In this document: in pieces, positions 25,520-34,387 of the stretch | Layout of the letters: each line of letters opens with the position of its first letter | Position numbering within the stretch: the first letter of the stretch is position 1 | Notes under the pieces: model-generated | Seen by the model: only the letters and a program-made list of their open reading frames with translations | Database searches by the model: none | What the model was told of the DNA's origin: nothing | Position numbers and translations under genes: made by a program | Origin: Chitinispirillales bacterium ANBcel5 | GTDB taxonomy: Bacteria; Fibrobacterota; Chitinivibrionia; Chitinivibrionales; Chitinispirillaceae | NCBI GenBank assembly: GCA_029688955.1 | Contig: JARUKZ010000006.1 | Span: 1 to 64,000 of the forward strand | DNA length: 64,000 nucleotides | Direction of reading: 5' to 3'

Positions 25520-27223
25520 CTAAACTGCAGTGTATGTGGAAGCTTTAGCCTGTGTACCAGAAAATAATTCTTTGTTATGCATTTTGTATACTTTAAAGCC
25601 CCCGGAGAGGTTAAATGCATTAAATCCATTTTGTAGTAATATTCTAACAGCCACGTGTCCCCGTAAACCCACTTCACAAAAAACAATAATATTTTTTCCT
25701 TGATCCAATTCTTCAATCCGTTCTCTTAACTGATCAAGTTCGATGTTTTTTGCTCCCATTATTGTTCCGCGCCGAACCTCTCTCTGCGTTCGCACGTCTA
25801 AAAGCTCATACCCCTTTTCGATCAGTTCCGGTATCTGCTCAGCATAACACACAGGCATAATTCCGGTGATTATATTCTGAGCAATAAATCCAGCTGTATT
25901 AACAGGATCCCTTGCGCTACCATAAGGAGGTGCATATGCCAGTTCAAGGTCACATAGATCGTTTACAGTTAGTTTATGCCTTACCGCCATAGCTAACAGA
26001 TCAATTCTCTTATCAACTCCTTCTGCACCTGCAATCTGTGCCCCCAAAATGGTGCCATTTTGAGGAGAAAAAAGTATCTTTATACTCATACCTTGCGCAC
26101 CCGGATAATATGAAGCATGGTTTGGAGAGTAGGAGTATGACTTTAGATACTCTATCCCAAGCATTGCAGCTTTTTTTTCATTGATACCTGTGACGGCTAT
26201 AGTTAATCCAAAAATCTTACATATTGCCGTACCCTGAGTATGGTGGTAAACGGATTCAATTCCGGCAATTCTATCGGCAACGATTCTTCCCTGACGATTT
26301 GCTGGTCCGGCAAGTGGAATATGAGTTTTGGTTTTCGAAATTAGATCCGTACTCTCTATTGCATCTCCCACTGCAAAAACATCGGGAACACTGGTTTTTA
26401 GTTGTTCATCTACCTTTATAGCTCCACGTTGAGAAAGTTGTACTGAAGAGCCTTTTAAGAAGTCGGTGTCAGGCTTAACCCCTATAGCCAAAATGACCAT
26501 ATCTGCCTGCAGTTCTGTATTATTTTTGAGCTTTACACCATACTTTCCGGAATCACAAGGAAAGAAAGATTGCACAGCACTATGTAAATGTACATCGATA
26601 CCATGTTGCTCAAGGTGTTCTGTTACACTGGTTGCAATGTCTGAGTCGGCGGGGGCAAAAAGCTGACCGGAAGCTTCGATCAGCGACACCTTAATTCCTC
26701 TTTTTGACAAGTTTTCTGCCATTTCCAGGCCAATAAAACCACCCCCTACAACAATAGAATCTCTAAGTTCAGACGAGTCGATGTAGTTTTTTATCCTATC
26801 CATATCGTGAAGCGTACGTAATGTAAATACTCTTTTACTATCCATCCCTGCTAAATCAGGCAGTATGGGAGATGCACCCGGAGAGAGAACAAGATAATCA
26901 TAGCTCTCATAATACTCTCTGTTTCCATGCTTTACCCTGACCCTCTTTTTTTCTGTATCTACTGCAATCACCTCAGAGTCAACTCTCACCTCCACAGCAA
27001 AGCGATTGGAAAAACTCTGCGGTGTCTGGAGCACCAGCTCTTTTCTATGTTCGATCACCTGGCCAATATGATAGGGCATACCACAATTAGCAAAGGATAT
27101 ATACTGTCCCTTTTCAAACATAACAATCTGGGCATACTCATCCACTCGTCGCATCCTTGCGGCAAAACTGGCCCCCCCGGCTACTCCCCCAATAACTACT
27201 ATCTTTTTGTTCTCTTTACCCAA
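25520..27223 (-). CDS. CoA-disulfide / persulfide reductase fused to rhodanese (CoADR-RHD)
   Basis: A 567-residue flavoprotein. The N-terminal FAD loop is VVIGGVAGGASFAARMR, the redox Cys47 lies in SFANCGMPYHIG, an NAD loop SIVVGGGFIGLEMAENL follows, and VFAVGDAIE closes the FAD site. A C-terminal rhodanese domain (about 470-550) has Cys516 in VFCEVGLRGH. This fusion is the CoADR-RHD / NAD(P)H persulfide reductase type that reduces CoA disulfides, persulfides or polysulfide. I prefer TTG 27221-27223 as start (AGAGG 7 bases upstream) over a TTG 6 bases earlier. It is 26 bases downstream of trxA and shares its promoter. Confidence 0.88.
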   Translation of the reverse strand: MGKENKKIVVIGGVAGGASFAARMRRVDEYAQIVMFEKGQYISFANCGMPYHIGQVIEHRKELVLQTPQSFSNRFAVEVRVDSEVIAVDTEKKRVRVKHGNREYYESYDYLVLSPGASPILPDLAGMDSKRVFTLRTLHDMDRIKNYIDSSELRDSIVVGGGFIGLEMAENLSKRGIKVSLIEASGQLFAPADSDIATSVTEHLEQHGIDVHLHSAVQSFFPCDSGKYGVKLKNNTELQADMVILAIGVKPDTDFLKGSSVQLSQRGAIKVDEQLKTSVPDVFAVGDAIESTDLISKTKTHIPLAGPANRQGRIVADRIAGIESVYHHTQGTAICKIFGLTIAVTGINEKKAAMLGIEYLKSYSYSPNHASYYPGAQGMSIKILFSPQNGTILGAQIAGAEGVDKRIDLLAMAVRHKLTVNDLCDLELAYAPPYGSARDPVNTAGFIAQNIITGIMPVCYAEQIPELIEKGYELLDVRTQREVRRGTIMGAKNIELDQLRERIEELDQGKNIIVFCEVGLRGHVAVRILLQNGFNAFNLSGGFKVYKMHNKELFSGTQAKASTYTAV

Positions 27224-27249
27224 AACCAAACCTCTTCTGTATCTATCGC

Positions 27250-27561
27250 TTAGGCTGCAAGCGCGTTTAAATACACCTGCTCAGGCTGTACACCCACAAA
27301 CTCCCGGTCTATTTGTCCGTTTTTAAAAATTAAAACTGTTGGAATACCCGTGATACCATATTGGGTTGAAACAGTAGGATTATCATCGACATTAAGCTTA
27401 AAAACCTTCACTTTACCATCCATCTTCTCTCCAATGCGATCTATTATGGGTCCCAGCATTCTGCATGGTCCACACCAGGGAGCCCAGAAATCAACCAACA
27501 CCGGGAGATCAGAATCCAGCACGTCTTCTTTAAATTTGCTGTCAGTAGTCTCTATAGCCAT
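27250..27561 (-). CDS. trxA: Thioredoxin
   Basis: A 103-residue thioredoxin with the active site WCGPC (Cys30, Cys33), the buried Asp in VLVDFWAPW, the cis-Pro in GIPTVLIF and normal length. It reduces protein disulfides, recharged by TrxB; a trxB gene is at 54001-54948. AAGGAGG lies 4 bases before ATG. It is the first gene of the operon with the CoA-disulfide reductase-rhodanese fusion, and a -24/-12 promoter precedes it. That context suggests a dedicated sulfur-stress thioredoxin rather than the housekeeping copy, but this is inference. Confidence 0.95.
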   Translation of the reverse strand: MAIETTDSKFKEDVLDSDLPVLVDFWAPWCGPCRMLGPIIDRIGEKMDGKVKVFKLNVDDNPTVSTQYGITGIPTVLIFKNGQIDREFVGVQPEQVYLNALAA

Positions 27562-27600
27562 AAATCCTCCTTAAAAAATGTGCAACATGTGAACCCTAGA

Positions 27601-27616
27601 TGCAATAAGCATGCCA
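27601..27616 (-). promoter_or_regulatory. Sigma-54 (-24/-12) promoter for trxA
   Basis: Read on the minus strand the sequence is TGGCATGCTTATTGCA: GG and GC fall at the exact -24 and -12 spacing of TGGCAC-N5-TTGCA, with one deviation at the sixth base. The predicted start lies near 27590, about 30 bases before the trxA ATG. A sigma-54 activator is encoded divergently next to it. Confidence 0.8.
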
Positions 27617-27677
27617 CTTTTTTTTCCTCAATTTTCCCTTCATATAAAATAATACTTCCCCCTGAATGTATTTTACC

Positions 27678-27709
27678 GTGCAACAGTTGCAACGGTTACC
27701 ACGTTGCAC
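27678..27709. promoter_or_regulatory. Inverted-repeat cluster, probable activator binding site
   Basis: GTGCAAC (27678-27684) and its reverse complement GTTGCAC (27703-27709) flank the self-complementary GTTGCAAC (27686-27693). Another GTGCAAC copy lies at 27580-27586. The main cluster is about 60-110 bases upstream of the -24/-12 element, the usual distance for a sigma-54 activator site, and also sits just ahead of the activator gene itself, allowing autoregulation. Confidence 0.6.
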
Positions 27710-27728
27710 AGAAAGGAATGCATCAGCT

Positions 27729-29114
27729 ATGAAACACACTCTCTCCCAAAACAACCTAAACAACGAAACATTTGAATTGGTTCTGCAAACACTAACAGAA
27801 GGTCTCTTCTTAATTGATAAAGATGGCAAGATCATCTATAGTAACAAAGCTTTGCAAAAAATGACCGGCTTGAATGCCCAACAACTCACTGGAAAAAAGT
27901 GTTGTTCAATTATGGCAGATAGCTGCACACCACCACCAGATTGCACACTCTATGCCAAAGAAGCGATAACCAACACCGAATGCAGAATCAAACATCAATC
28001 AGGGACAATTATACCGGTGTTAAAAAATGCTCGGGTGCTACGATCGCAAGAAGGTGAAATAATCGGTGCTGTAGAGACCCTCAGTGATCTTTCTAAACTA
28101 AAAGCCGCAGAGCAGCGCTTAAAAACCATTGAGCAGAGTAGTTATAAAAAGGGGGGCTTACAGCGGCTCATCGGAGAAAGTACTACTATGCAAGAAGTTT
28201 ATAATCTTATCGAGCTTGCAGCGGCCTCCAACAGTACAATTCTTATAAGTGGTGAGACAGGAACAGGTAAAGAACTTGTCGCAGACGCTATCCATTCTCT
28301 AAGCGACCGTTCATCAGGTCCTTTAATAAAAGTAAACTGCTCAGCACTACCGGAAACGCTCCTGGAAAGCGAACTTTTCGGGCACACCAAAGGAGCTTTT
28401 ACAGGTGCAGTAAAAGACAAAGCAGGAAGGTTTGAACTTGCAAATGGCGGTACATTATTCCTTGATGAAATAGGCGAACTCTCACCACTAATTCAAATTA
28501 AGTTGTTACGTTTTCTCCAGGATAAATCGTTTGAGCGTCTTGGTGAAGGTGTGCCTATAAAATCAGATGTACGCATAATTGCTGCTACTAACCGAAACCT
28601 AAGAAAAGAGGTGAAAACAGAAAGATTTCGGGAAGATCTTTTCTACAGACTTAAAGTTTTCCCCATCCATTTACCACCCCTTCGTGAAAGAAAAGAGGAT
28701 CTGGGAATACTTACTGATCACTTTATCTCAAAATTCAGAGCCCAGACAGGAAAGAACATTTTTAATTTAAAACACCAGGCAACAGTCACACTAATGGATT
28801 ACTGCTGGCCTGGTAATGTGCGTGAATTGGAACATGCTATTGAACATGCGTTCGTCAGCTGCCAGAAGGATATTATCGATACTTCTGATCTACCATTAGA
28901 AATAAGAATGTCACATCTTCGCAGAGATATATGTACAGAACCAGAAGCAGTAACTAATGGCTCTGAAAGCCTTCCCCCTCAGAATATCACAGAAGAAACT
29001 ATTTTAAAAACTCTCGAACAATGTAAGGGTAATAAAAGTGAAGCAGCGAGAAGGCTTGGTGTAGACAGAAGCACAATCTGGCGTAAACTGAGGCGCATGA
29101 AGGGAATGACTTAA
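27729..29114 (+). CDS. Sigma-54-dependent activator with cysteine-rich PAS domain
   Basis: A 461-residue NtrC-type protein. The N-terminal PAS domain (about 10-120) contains five cysteines (58, 59, 66, 72 and 85). The AAA+ domain has Walker A GETGTGKE (175-182), the sigma-54 loop GAFTGA (222-227) and GGTLFLDEIGEL. A Fis-type HTH closes the C-terminus (NKSEAARRLGVDRSTIW). There is no receiver, so the PAS domain must sense the signal; the cysteines suggest redox, metal or Fe-S sensing. I start at ATG 27729, 11 bases after AAAGGA. Divergent from trxA, which it very probably activates. Target prediction is inference from layout. Confidence 0.87.
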   Translation: MKHTLSQNNLNNETFELVLQTLTEGLFLIDKDGKIIYSNKALQKMTGLNAQQLTGKKCCSIMADSCTPPPDCTLYAKEAITNTECRIKHQSGTIIPVLKNARVLRSQEGEIIGAVETLSDLSKLKAAEQRLKTIEQSSYKKGGLQRLIGESTTMQEVYNLIELAAASNSTILISGETGTGKELVADAIHSLSDRSSGPLIKVNCSALPETLLESELFGHTKGAFTGAVKDKAGRFELANGGTLFLDEIGELSPLIQIKLLRFLQDKSFERLGEGVPIKSDVRIIAATNRNLRKEVKTERFREDLFYRLKVFPIHLPPLRERKEDLGILTDHFISKFRAQTGKNIFNLKHQATVTLMDYCWPGNVRELEHAIEHAFVSCQKDIIDTSDLPLEIRMSHLRRDICTEPEAVTNGSESLPPQNITEETILKTLEQCKGNKSEAARRLGVDRSTIWRKLRRMKGMT

Positions 29115-29128
29115 CCTAAAAATTGGTA

Positions 29129-30037
29129 TTATACCCGGTTAAAAGAACTACCCTGAAAGAATCCAATTGAATCCATGTACCTGTAAATAGCAGCAAGTGA
29201 GCTGTTTTTTTGAGCGCTCCAGGCCGGAGCGATAAGTCCATACTCTTTCTTTGAATCTGCCAGGAGTCTATGGATATGTTGGTCTTTCCTTAAAAAGGAA
29301 AGAAAGTCACAAAGTAGTTTCTGGTATTGATCCAGGCTAAGAGTGGTAATTTTCCCCTCAGAGAACATTACTTCCATCTCAGTTCCTTCAATAATCATCA
29401 GCTGATGGATTTTAACCCCGGTCAAAGGAAGAGATGCAAGCATCTGTGCTGTTTCAATGATCATATCAGAGCCTTCTCCAGGTAAACCAAGCATCACATG
29501 AGCGACGCTTTCAACACCTATCGAAGCAAGCGTTGTAACAGCACTGACAAAGTCATAAACTGTGTGCCCTCTGTTAATACCTTTAAGCACTGAATCATGT
29601 CCACTCTGAAGCCCAAGCTCTACTGAAAGATAGGTTCTCTTTGAAAGTTCCTCAAGATAGGCATATATTTTCTCATCAAAACAATCGGGTCTGGTGCCTA
29701 TTGCAAGCCCAACTACATTTGACTGTTCCAGAAGAGGTTCGTAAACCGACCGTAACGTCTCAACATCAGAGTAAGTGTTTGAAAAAGGCTGCAGATAAGG
29801 TATAATAAGTTGCGATGCCCGAGAGAATCTTTTTACACTTCCCTTAAGCTGCTCACAGGGGGTTTCTGAATTATGGGATACTGGGCTAAAGGAGCGGTTA
29901 TCACAGAAAGTACATCCTTTAATACTTTTGAACCCGTCCCGGTTAGGGCAGGAAAATCCTCCATTTACCGGGATTTTTAGAATAGGCCGCCCAAAGCGGC
30001 CTTTTAAATATCTTCTGTAAGAGAAATACCTATTCAC
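29129..30037 (-). CDS. Radical-SAM protein, TIGR01212/YhcC family
   Basis: A 302-residue radical-SAM protein. The cluster cysteines are in GGFSCPNRDG and GCTFCDNRSFSP (C-x11-C-x2-C), the spacing of the TIGR01212/YhcC family. PYLQPFSNTY, GTRPDCFDEKI and SVELGLQSGHDSVLKGINRGH are further family motifs. Function is not settled for the family; links to tRNA or anaerobic enzyme maturation have been proposed. The start is GTG 30035-30037 after GAGGAG. It overlaps the upstream TPR gene by 8 bases. Confidence 0.87.
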   Translation of the reverse strand: MNRYFSYRRYLKGRFGRPILKIPVNGGFSCPNRDGFKSIKGCTFCDNRSFSPVSHNSETPCEQLKGSVKRFSRASQLIIPYLQPFSNTYSDVETLRSVYEPLLEQSNVVGLAIGTRPDCFDEKIYAYLEELSKRTYLSVELGLQSGHDSVLKGINRGHTVYDFVSAVTTLASIGVESVAHVMLGLPGEGSDMIIETAQMLASLPLTGVKIHQLMIIEGTEMEVMFSEGKITTLSLDQYQKLLCDFLSFLRKDQHIHRLLADSKKEYGLIAPAWSAQKNSSLAAIYRYMDSIGFFQGSSFNRV

Positions 30038-31076
30038 CAGCTCCTCTGCTTCTCATCTCTTCTAAAATATCAAAGGTAGGTGCAGTATCCTCTCTGTCAG
30101 CACCTAACCCTTCAAATGATCCCATTACATCAATCTGAGGTGTTGTTTCCATAACCTGCGTTTGCTGTCTCTTCTCTTCTGTTCGTAGCTCTTGTCTCAG
30201 ATCTCTCATTTGGCGCTGTGAAACAGGTGTTGTCATCTCATCTTCCTTGCCTTCCAGCATATTGATCCTATTCTGGATTACATCTCTGTTTCTTCTGTCA
30301 GAGTAAACCATAGCCCTTCTAAGGGCTCTTATAGCCTCTTCTTTTTCATCTTTATCTTCATATATATTAGCTACCTCAAGGTGATAAACCGGCTCTGAGG
30401 GCTGCGCCTGTGCGGCCAGCTCAAACTCCGCAAGTGCATTCTGCTGCTTGCCTTCCTCAAGATAGAGCCTCCCAAGTTGATACCTGGCAGTACCGCTTTG
30501 GGGGTCGCTTTCAGCTACTTTTCTAAGATACTCTTTTGCCTCGTCTCCCCTTTTTTCGTTCAGTAACGTTTGAGCTAAATTCATCAGTGCTTCTGTATTA
30601 TTACTTTCCATCGAAATAATCTCTTTGTACTGAGATATTGCTTCATCTATCATCCCGGCTTCAGTGTATAAAGTGGCAAGATTCATTTTTACCTTTACGT
30701 TTTGAGGGTCGTGTGAAACAGCCTGATATAATGCATTGGCAGCATCTTCTTTATCACCATTGTTCTGGTATGCTATAGAGAGATTAATCCATGCAAACAC
30801 TGATCTTGGGCTAAGCTCTGTTGCCCTCTTAAGCTCTCGAATGGCATTTTGATTCTGCCCCATCTGAAGGTAAGTTAGTCCAAGGTGGTGCTGGGCATCA
30901 AAATGCCTGGGGTCCCGGTTTACAACCTGACGAAAATGATTAAGTGCACGATTATACCCGCCACTTTGAAGTAATTGAGTTCCCTTGATCATGTTTTCTT
31001 CAATGGATTGAGCCCCGGCACTTAAACTCACCACCAACAAAAAACAAAATACAAATGGAAGAAATGATCTGCTCAT
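30030..31076 (-). CDS. Exported TPR-repeat protein
   Basis: A 348-residue protein with a signal peptide (about 1-22, LLVVSLSAGAQS) and about six tetratricopeptide repeats (about 30-255), for example DAQHHLGLTYLQMGQNQNAI and ARYQLGRLYLEEGKQQNALA. A Gln/Arg/Glu-rich C-terminal tail (about 270-345) follows. ATG 31074-31076 is chosen because GGAGG is 9 bases upstream; an ATG five codons earlier lacks it. TPR lipoprotein-like exported scaffolds often assist pili or outer-membrane assembly, and the pil operon is 6 kb away, but no direct link is visible. Confidence 0.82.
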   Translation of the reverse strand: MSRSFLPFVFCFLLVVSLSAGAQSIEENMIKGTQLLQSGGYNRALNHFRQVVNRDPRHFDAQHHLGLTYLQMGQNQNAIRELKRATELSPRSVFAWINLSIAYQNNGDKEDAANALYQAVSHDPQNVKVKMNLATLYTEAGMIDEAISQYKEIISMESNNTEALMNLAQTLLNEKRGDEAKEYLRKVAESDPQSGTARYQLGRLYLEEGKQQNALAEFELAAQAQPSEPVYHLEVANIYEDKDEKEEAIRALRRAMVYSDRRNRDVIQNRINMLEGKEDEMTTPVSQRQMRDLRQELRTEEKRQQTQVMETTPQIDVMGSFEGLGADREDTAPTFDILEEMRSRGAGE

Positions 31077-31121
31077 AACGCCTGCCTCCATTTTTTATGA
31101 TAAAAAAAATCTTATAACAAA

Positions 31122-31145
31122 ATACCTATACTATAATATAGGTAT
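31122..31145. promoter_or_regulatory. 9-bp AT-rich palindrome in a divergent region
   Basis: ATACCTATA (31122-31130) and TATAGGTAT (31137-31145) form a perfect 9-bp inverted repeat with a 6-base spacer that includes a TATAAT-like sequence. It lies between the TPR gene and purB, which diverge, and could be an operator or merely an overlapping -10 region. Confidence 0.35.
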
Positions 31146-31374
31146 CAAGATAAATAGTATGAAAGTTCCATTTCTAATTTTCTATTGAATACGTTAGATT
31201 TTCTACAATAACAAAACTATCGAAAAACTAAGCGTTTAAGGCTTTTTTCCATACCTTAGGTCTTGTACTGTTTAAAAGACCACCTGCGAAAATGTATATT
31301 TATAAGCTTTATTGTCGCCTTGAGGCATTCAATTACTAAACAGATTTGGAATTTAATTAAACGAAAGCACTTCC

Positions 31375-32820
31375 ATGGGTAGCCAAAATAAAAATAGTTA
31401 TAGTAACCCCCTACTTGAAAGATATGCAAGCCAAAAGATGTCAGCAGTCTTTTCACCTCAGTTTAAATTCAGTACGTGGCGCAAACTATGGGTAGCACTT
31501 GCAGAAGGCCAGCAAGAGCTTGGTTTGCCAATAAGCGATGAACAAATTGAGGAGATGAGAGCGTTTGTTGATGATATCGATTTTGAACTCGCAGCTACAT
31601 ACGAAAAAGAAACTCGTCACGATGTAATGGCCCATGTACACACGTTTGGTTCTCAGTGTCCAAAAGCCAAGCCAATTATTCATCTTGGTGCAACCAGTGC
31701 ATATGTAGGGGATAATACAGATCTTATTCAGCTTAAAAAAGCTACTGAAATCACTCTTTCACGACTCAGTACACTAATCGCTACATTGCGCAACTTTGCC
31801 TGGGAAAACAGGTCAGTCGCAACCCTTGGCTTTACCCATTTTCAGCCAGCACAGCTCACCACAGTAGGAAAACGAGCCAGCCTTTGGCTTTATGATCTTT
31901 TGATGGACTTTGAAGCACTTGAAACCTTTCACTCCAGTTTACGATTCAGAGGCGTAAAAGGAACTACCGGCACACAAGCCAGTTTTTTGAGTCTCTTTGA
32001 AGGCAATCATCAGAAAGTAAAAGATCTGGACAGTAGTGTTTGTTCAAAAATGAACTTTGAAAAAGTACTTCCGGTAACTGGCCAGACGTATACACGTAAA
32101 ATAGACTCTCAAATCACATCCATACTTTCTGGTTTAGCTCAGTCTCTCCATAAAATAGCAAACGATATTCGTTTGCTTCAGAATTTAAAAGAGATAGAGG
32201 AGCCCTTTGAAACCAAACAAATAGGCTCTTCTGCAATGGCTTACAAAAGAAATCCCATGCGGTCCGAAAGGCTTACAGCCCTTTGTCGATTTATAATGTC
32301 AAATTCACTTTCACCGGCAATGACTGCAGCGGAGCAGTGGTTCGAAAGAACATTAGATGATTCAGCCAACAAACGGCTCACTATTCCAGAAACGTTTCTG
32401 GGTGCAGATGCTGCCCTTATTATTGGTGAAAACGTCTGTAACGGACTTGTTGTCTACCCTAAAGTCATTGAAAAGCATATAAATGCAGAACTGCCATTCA
32501 TGGCAACCGAAAATATAATCATGGCAGCAGTTAAAAAAGGGGCCGACCGTCAGGAAATTCATGAGCGAATAAGAATACATTCAATGGAAGCTGCCAAAGA
32601 AGTAAAACTTAAGGGTAAAGAAAACGATCTTCTTGAAAGAGTTGCTTCAGACCCTAAGTTTTCGATGTCAAAAGAGGATTTATTATCACTTCTCAAAGTC
32701 AGTGATTTCATAGGCAGGGCCCCAGAACAGGTTGAAGAGTTTTTAAGGGAATCTGTAGACCCTCTTATAAAAAAGGCAGATAAGTTTGCAAACACCCAAA
32801 AAGAAGATCTAAGTGTTTAA
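31375..32820 (+). CDS. purB: Adenylosuccinate lyase (long, eukaryote-like form)
   Basis: A 481-residue lyase with the fumarase-superfamily signature GSSAMAYKRNPMRSE (about 287-301), LGATSAYVGDN and FTHFQPAQLTTVGKR. It acts twice in purine synthesis (SAICAR to AICAR, adenylosuccinate to AMP). The length and the motif RYASQKMSAVFSPQFKFSTWRK match the longer PurB type found in animals and some bacteria rather than the roughly 430-residue Bacillus type. The PHP-phosphatase gene follows by 12 bases. Confidence 0.94.
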   Translation: MGSQNKNSYSNPLLERYASQKMSAVFSPQFKFSTWRKLWVALAEGQQELGLPISDEQIEEMRAFVDDIDFELAATYEKETRHDVMAHVHTFGSQCPKAKPIIHLGATSAYVGDNTDLIQLKKATEITLSRLSTLIATLRNFAWENRSVATLGFTHFQPAQLTTVGKRASLWLYDLLMDFEALETFHSSLRFRGVKGTTGTQASFLSLFEGNHQKVKDLDSSVCSKMNFEKVLPVTGQTYTRKIDSQITSILSGLAQSLHKIANDIRLLQNLKEIEEPFETKQIGSSAMAYKRNPMRSERLTALCRFIMSNSLSPAMTAAEQWFERTLDDSANKRLTIPETFLGADAALIIGENVCNGLVVYPKVIEKHINAELPFMATENIIMAAVKKGADRQEIHERIRIHSMEAAKEVKLKGKENDLLERVASDPKFSMSKEDLLSLLKVSDFIGRAPEQVEEFLRESVDPLIKKADKFANTQKEDLSV

Positions 32821-32832
32821 AGGAAAAAAACA

Positions 32833-33681
32833 GTGCTTGCAGATTATCATATTCACACTCCTTACTGTCGTCATGCCTTTGGCAAAATAGTCGATTATAT
32901 AGAGAAAGCAATCTCCCTTGGCTTTGATGAGATTGGTTTTTCAGACCATCTTGGACGTTATTACCTCAGTCGGTCGCAAAAAAAACGAAACTGGGACTGG
33001 GGAATGAACAATCGGGATCTGGCGCTCTATTTTGATGAACTTAGTACTCTAAAAGAGGCCTATTCAGATCGTATAACAATACGCATCGGTCTGGAGGTAG
33101 ATTACATTAAAGGTGCCGAAGAACTTGCTTCAGAGATACTCTCCCTTTACCCTTTGGATTATACTATTTGCTCAGTACACTGTCTTCCACACTTTGGCCT
33201 TAAGCATCTTGCACAATACAAAAAGGTTGATCCACTTTCAATATATTTGGAATATTTTGATGCAGCCCGAGAAGCCTTGAAGTGTGGGTTATTTCAGTCT
33301 CTCGCTCACCTTGATTTTATATGGCGATATATACCCTGGCCAGAAGGCAGTGAAGCCCTTATTTTCAAAGAAATACAAAAAACTGTTGAAACTGCATCAC
33401 AAAATGAATCAACCAAGCTTGAGATCAATTCAAACGGTTACCTATGGTCAAATAAGTCCAAGATAAGAGATTACGATCCCTTTATAGTTATGATCGAGGA
33501 GATAGCAAAACGGGATGTAACAATAACCATTGGTTCAGATGCACACGAACCAGTGTGGGTTGGAAAAGCATTTGATTCTATTTTGTCTCTGCTTATAAAA
33601 AAAGGGGTAAAAAATTTCTGTTGTTTTGATAAGAAAAGAGCAATTATACACCCCCTTCAGCCTCCAGATAAATCAAATTGA
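32833..33681 (+). CDS. hisJ: PHP-domain histidinol-phosphatase-like protein
   Basis: A 282-residue PHP hydrolase with the metal-ligand motifs DYHIHTPYCRHA, GFSDHLG, GLEVDYIKG, CSVHCLP, AHLDFI and SDAHEP in family order. HisJ-type enzymes remove phosphate from histidinol phosphate; related PHP proteins act on other phosphoesters, so the symbol is by family only. The start is GTG 32833-32835 with AAGGA about 8 bases upstream. It probably shares a transcript with purB. Confidence 0.78.
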   Translation: MLADYHIHTPYCRHAFGKIVDYIEKAISLGFDEIGFSDHLGRYYLSRSQKKRNWDWGMNNRDLALYFDELSTLKEAYSDRITIRIGLEVDYIKGAEELASEILSLYPLDYTICSVHCLPHFGLKHLAQYKKVDPLSIYLEYFDAAREALKCGLFQSLAHLDFIWRYIPWPEGSEALIFKEIQKTVETASQNESTKLEINSNGYLWSNKSKIRDYDPFIVMIEEIAKRDVTITIGSDAHEPVWVGKAFDSILSLLIKKGVKNFCCFDKKRAIIHPLQPPDKSN

Positions 33682-33703
33682 TACTTAGGCTAATTTTTTA
33701 GGG

Positions 33704-34387
33704 TTATTGCCCTCTTACAGAACAATCAATTCCTCTTTCTTTAAACATACCGCTCCAATACTTGAGTTTCTCTAAAGAAAGAGGTGTTTTTTTTCTGTAA
33801 TCTTCATTGAGAAGCTCTGTACTATTTTGAAATGGCTGAAGGAAAACTTTTTTCACCCCTCTTAAAAGTCGTAAGAATTTATATATTTCATCATCACCAA
33901 TAAAATCAGGTACGACAGGTATCCTAACTTCTGCGTTTTCAGCCATATTCCGTACCACTGCTATTGATTGCTGAAGTCGTTGAGCGGTATCACTATAAGT
34001 AGAACCAAGAAAATTATACTTTTCAGGAACCGTCTTTATATCCAGAGCCAAATAATCTGGTTTAACCCGGTAAATCATTTGAGGATTAAGACCGTTAGTG
34101 TCAAGTTTAACGCGAACACCAAGTTCACGAACCGCCTCAAAAAGAGCAGGAAGTTCTCTATGAATCGTCGGTTCACCTCCACTTATTACAACACCATCAA
34201 TAATCCCTTTACGTTTCTTTAAATGTCCCAATACATCATCGAGGGATATAGCCGGGTTTTCATTTTTAACAATAGTTGGATTGTGGCAAAAGGGGCAATG
34301 TAAGTTGCAACCAGAAAGAAAAAGGACGGTAGAAACCGTCCCTGGAAAATCAATGAATGAACTTTTAAGCCAGGCTGAAATGTTCAT
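33704..34387 (-). CDS. nrdG: Anaerobic ribonucleotide reductase activase
   Basis: A 227-residue radical-SAM activase with Cys27-x3-Cys31-x2-Cys34 (SGCNLHCPFCHN) and GEPTIHRELPALFE. It installs the glycyl radical on NrdD. Its ATG overlaps the nrdD stop in an ATGA arrangement, so the pair is translationally coupled. The sequence FIDFPGTVSTVLFLSGCN is typical of the NrdG2/pflA-like subgroup, which is often seen with NrdD proteins of this length. Confidence 0.93.
   Translation of the reverse strand: MNISAWLKSSFIDFPGTVSTVLFLSGCNLHCPFCHNPTIVKNENPAISLDDVLGHLKKRKGIIDGVVISGGEPTIHRELPALFEAVRELGVRVKLDTNGLNPQMIYRVKPDYLALDIKTVPEKYNFLGSTYSDTAQRLQQSIAVVRNMAENAEVRIPVVPDFIGDDEIYKFLRLLRGVKKVFLQPFQNSTELLNEDYRKKTPLSLEKLKYWSGMFKERGIDCSVRGQ

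Noticed and set aside
33682..33720. Small AGGG/CCCT hairpin near the end of nrdG
   Set aside because: Only a 4-bp stem and a T-run on the wrong side for either gene.
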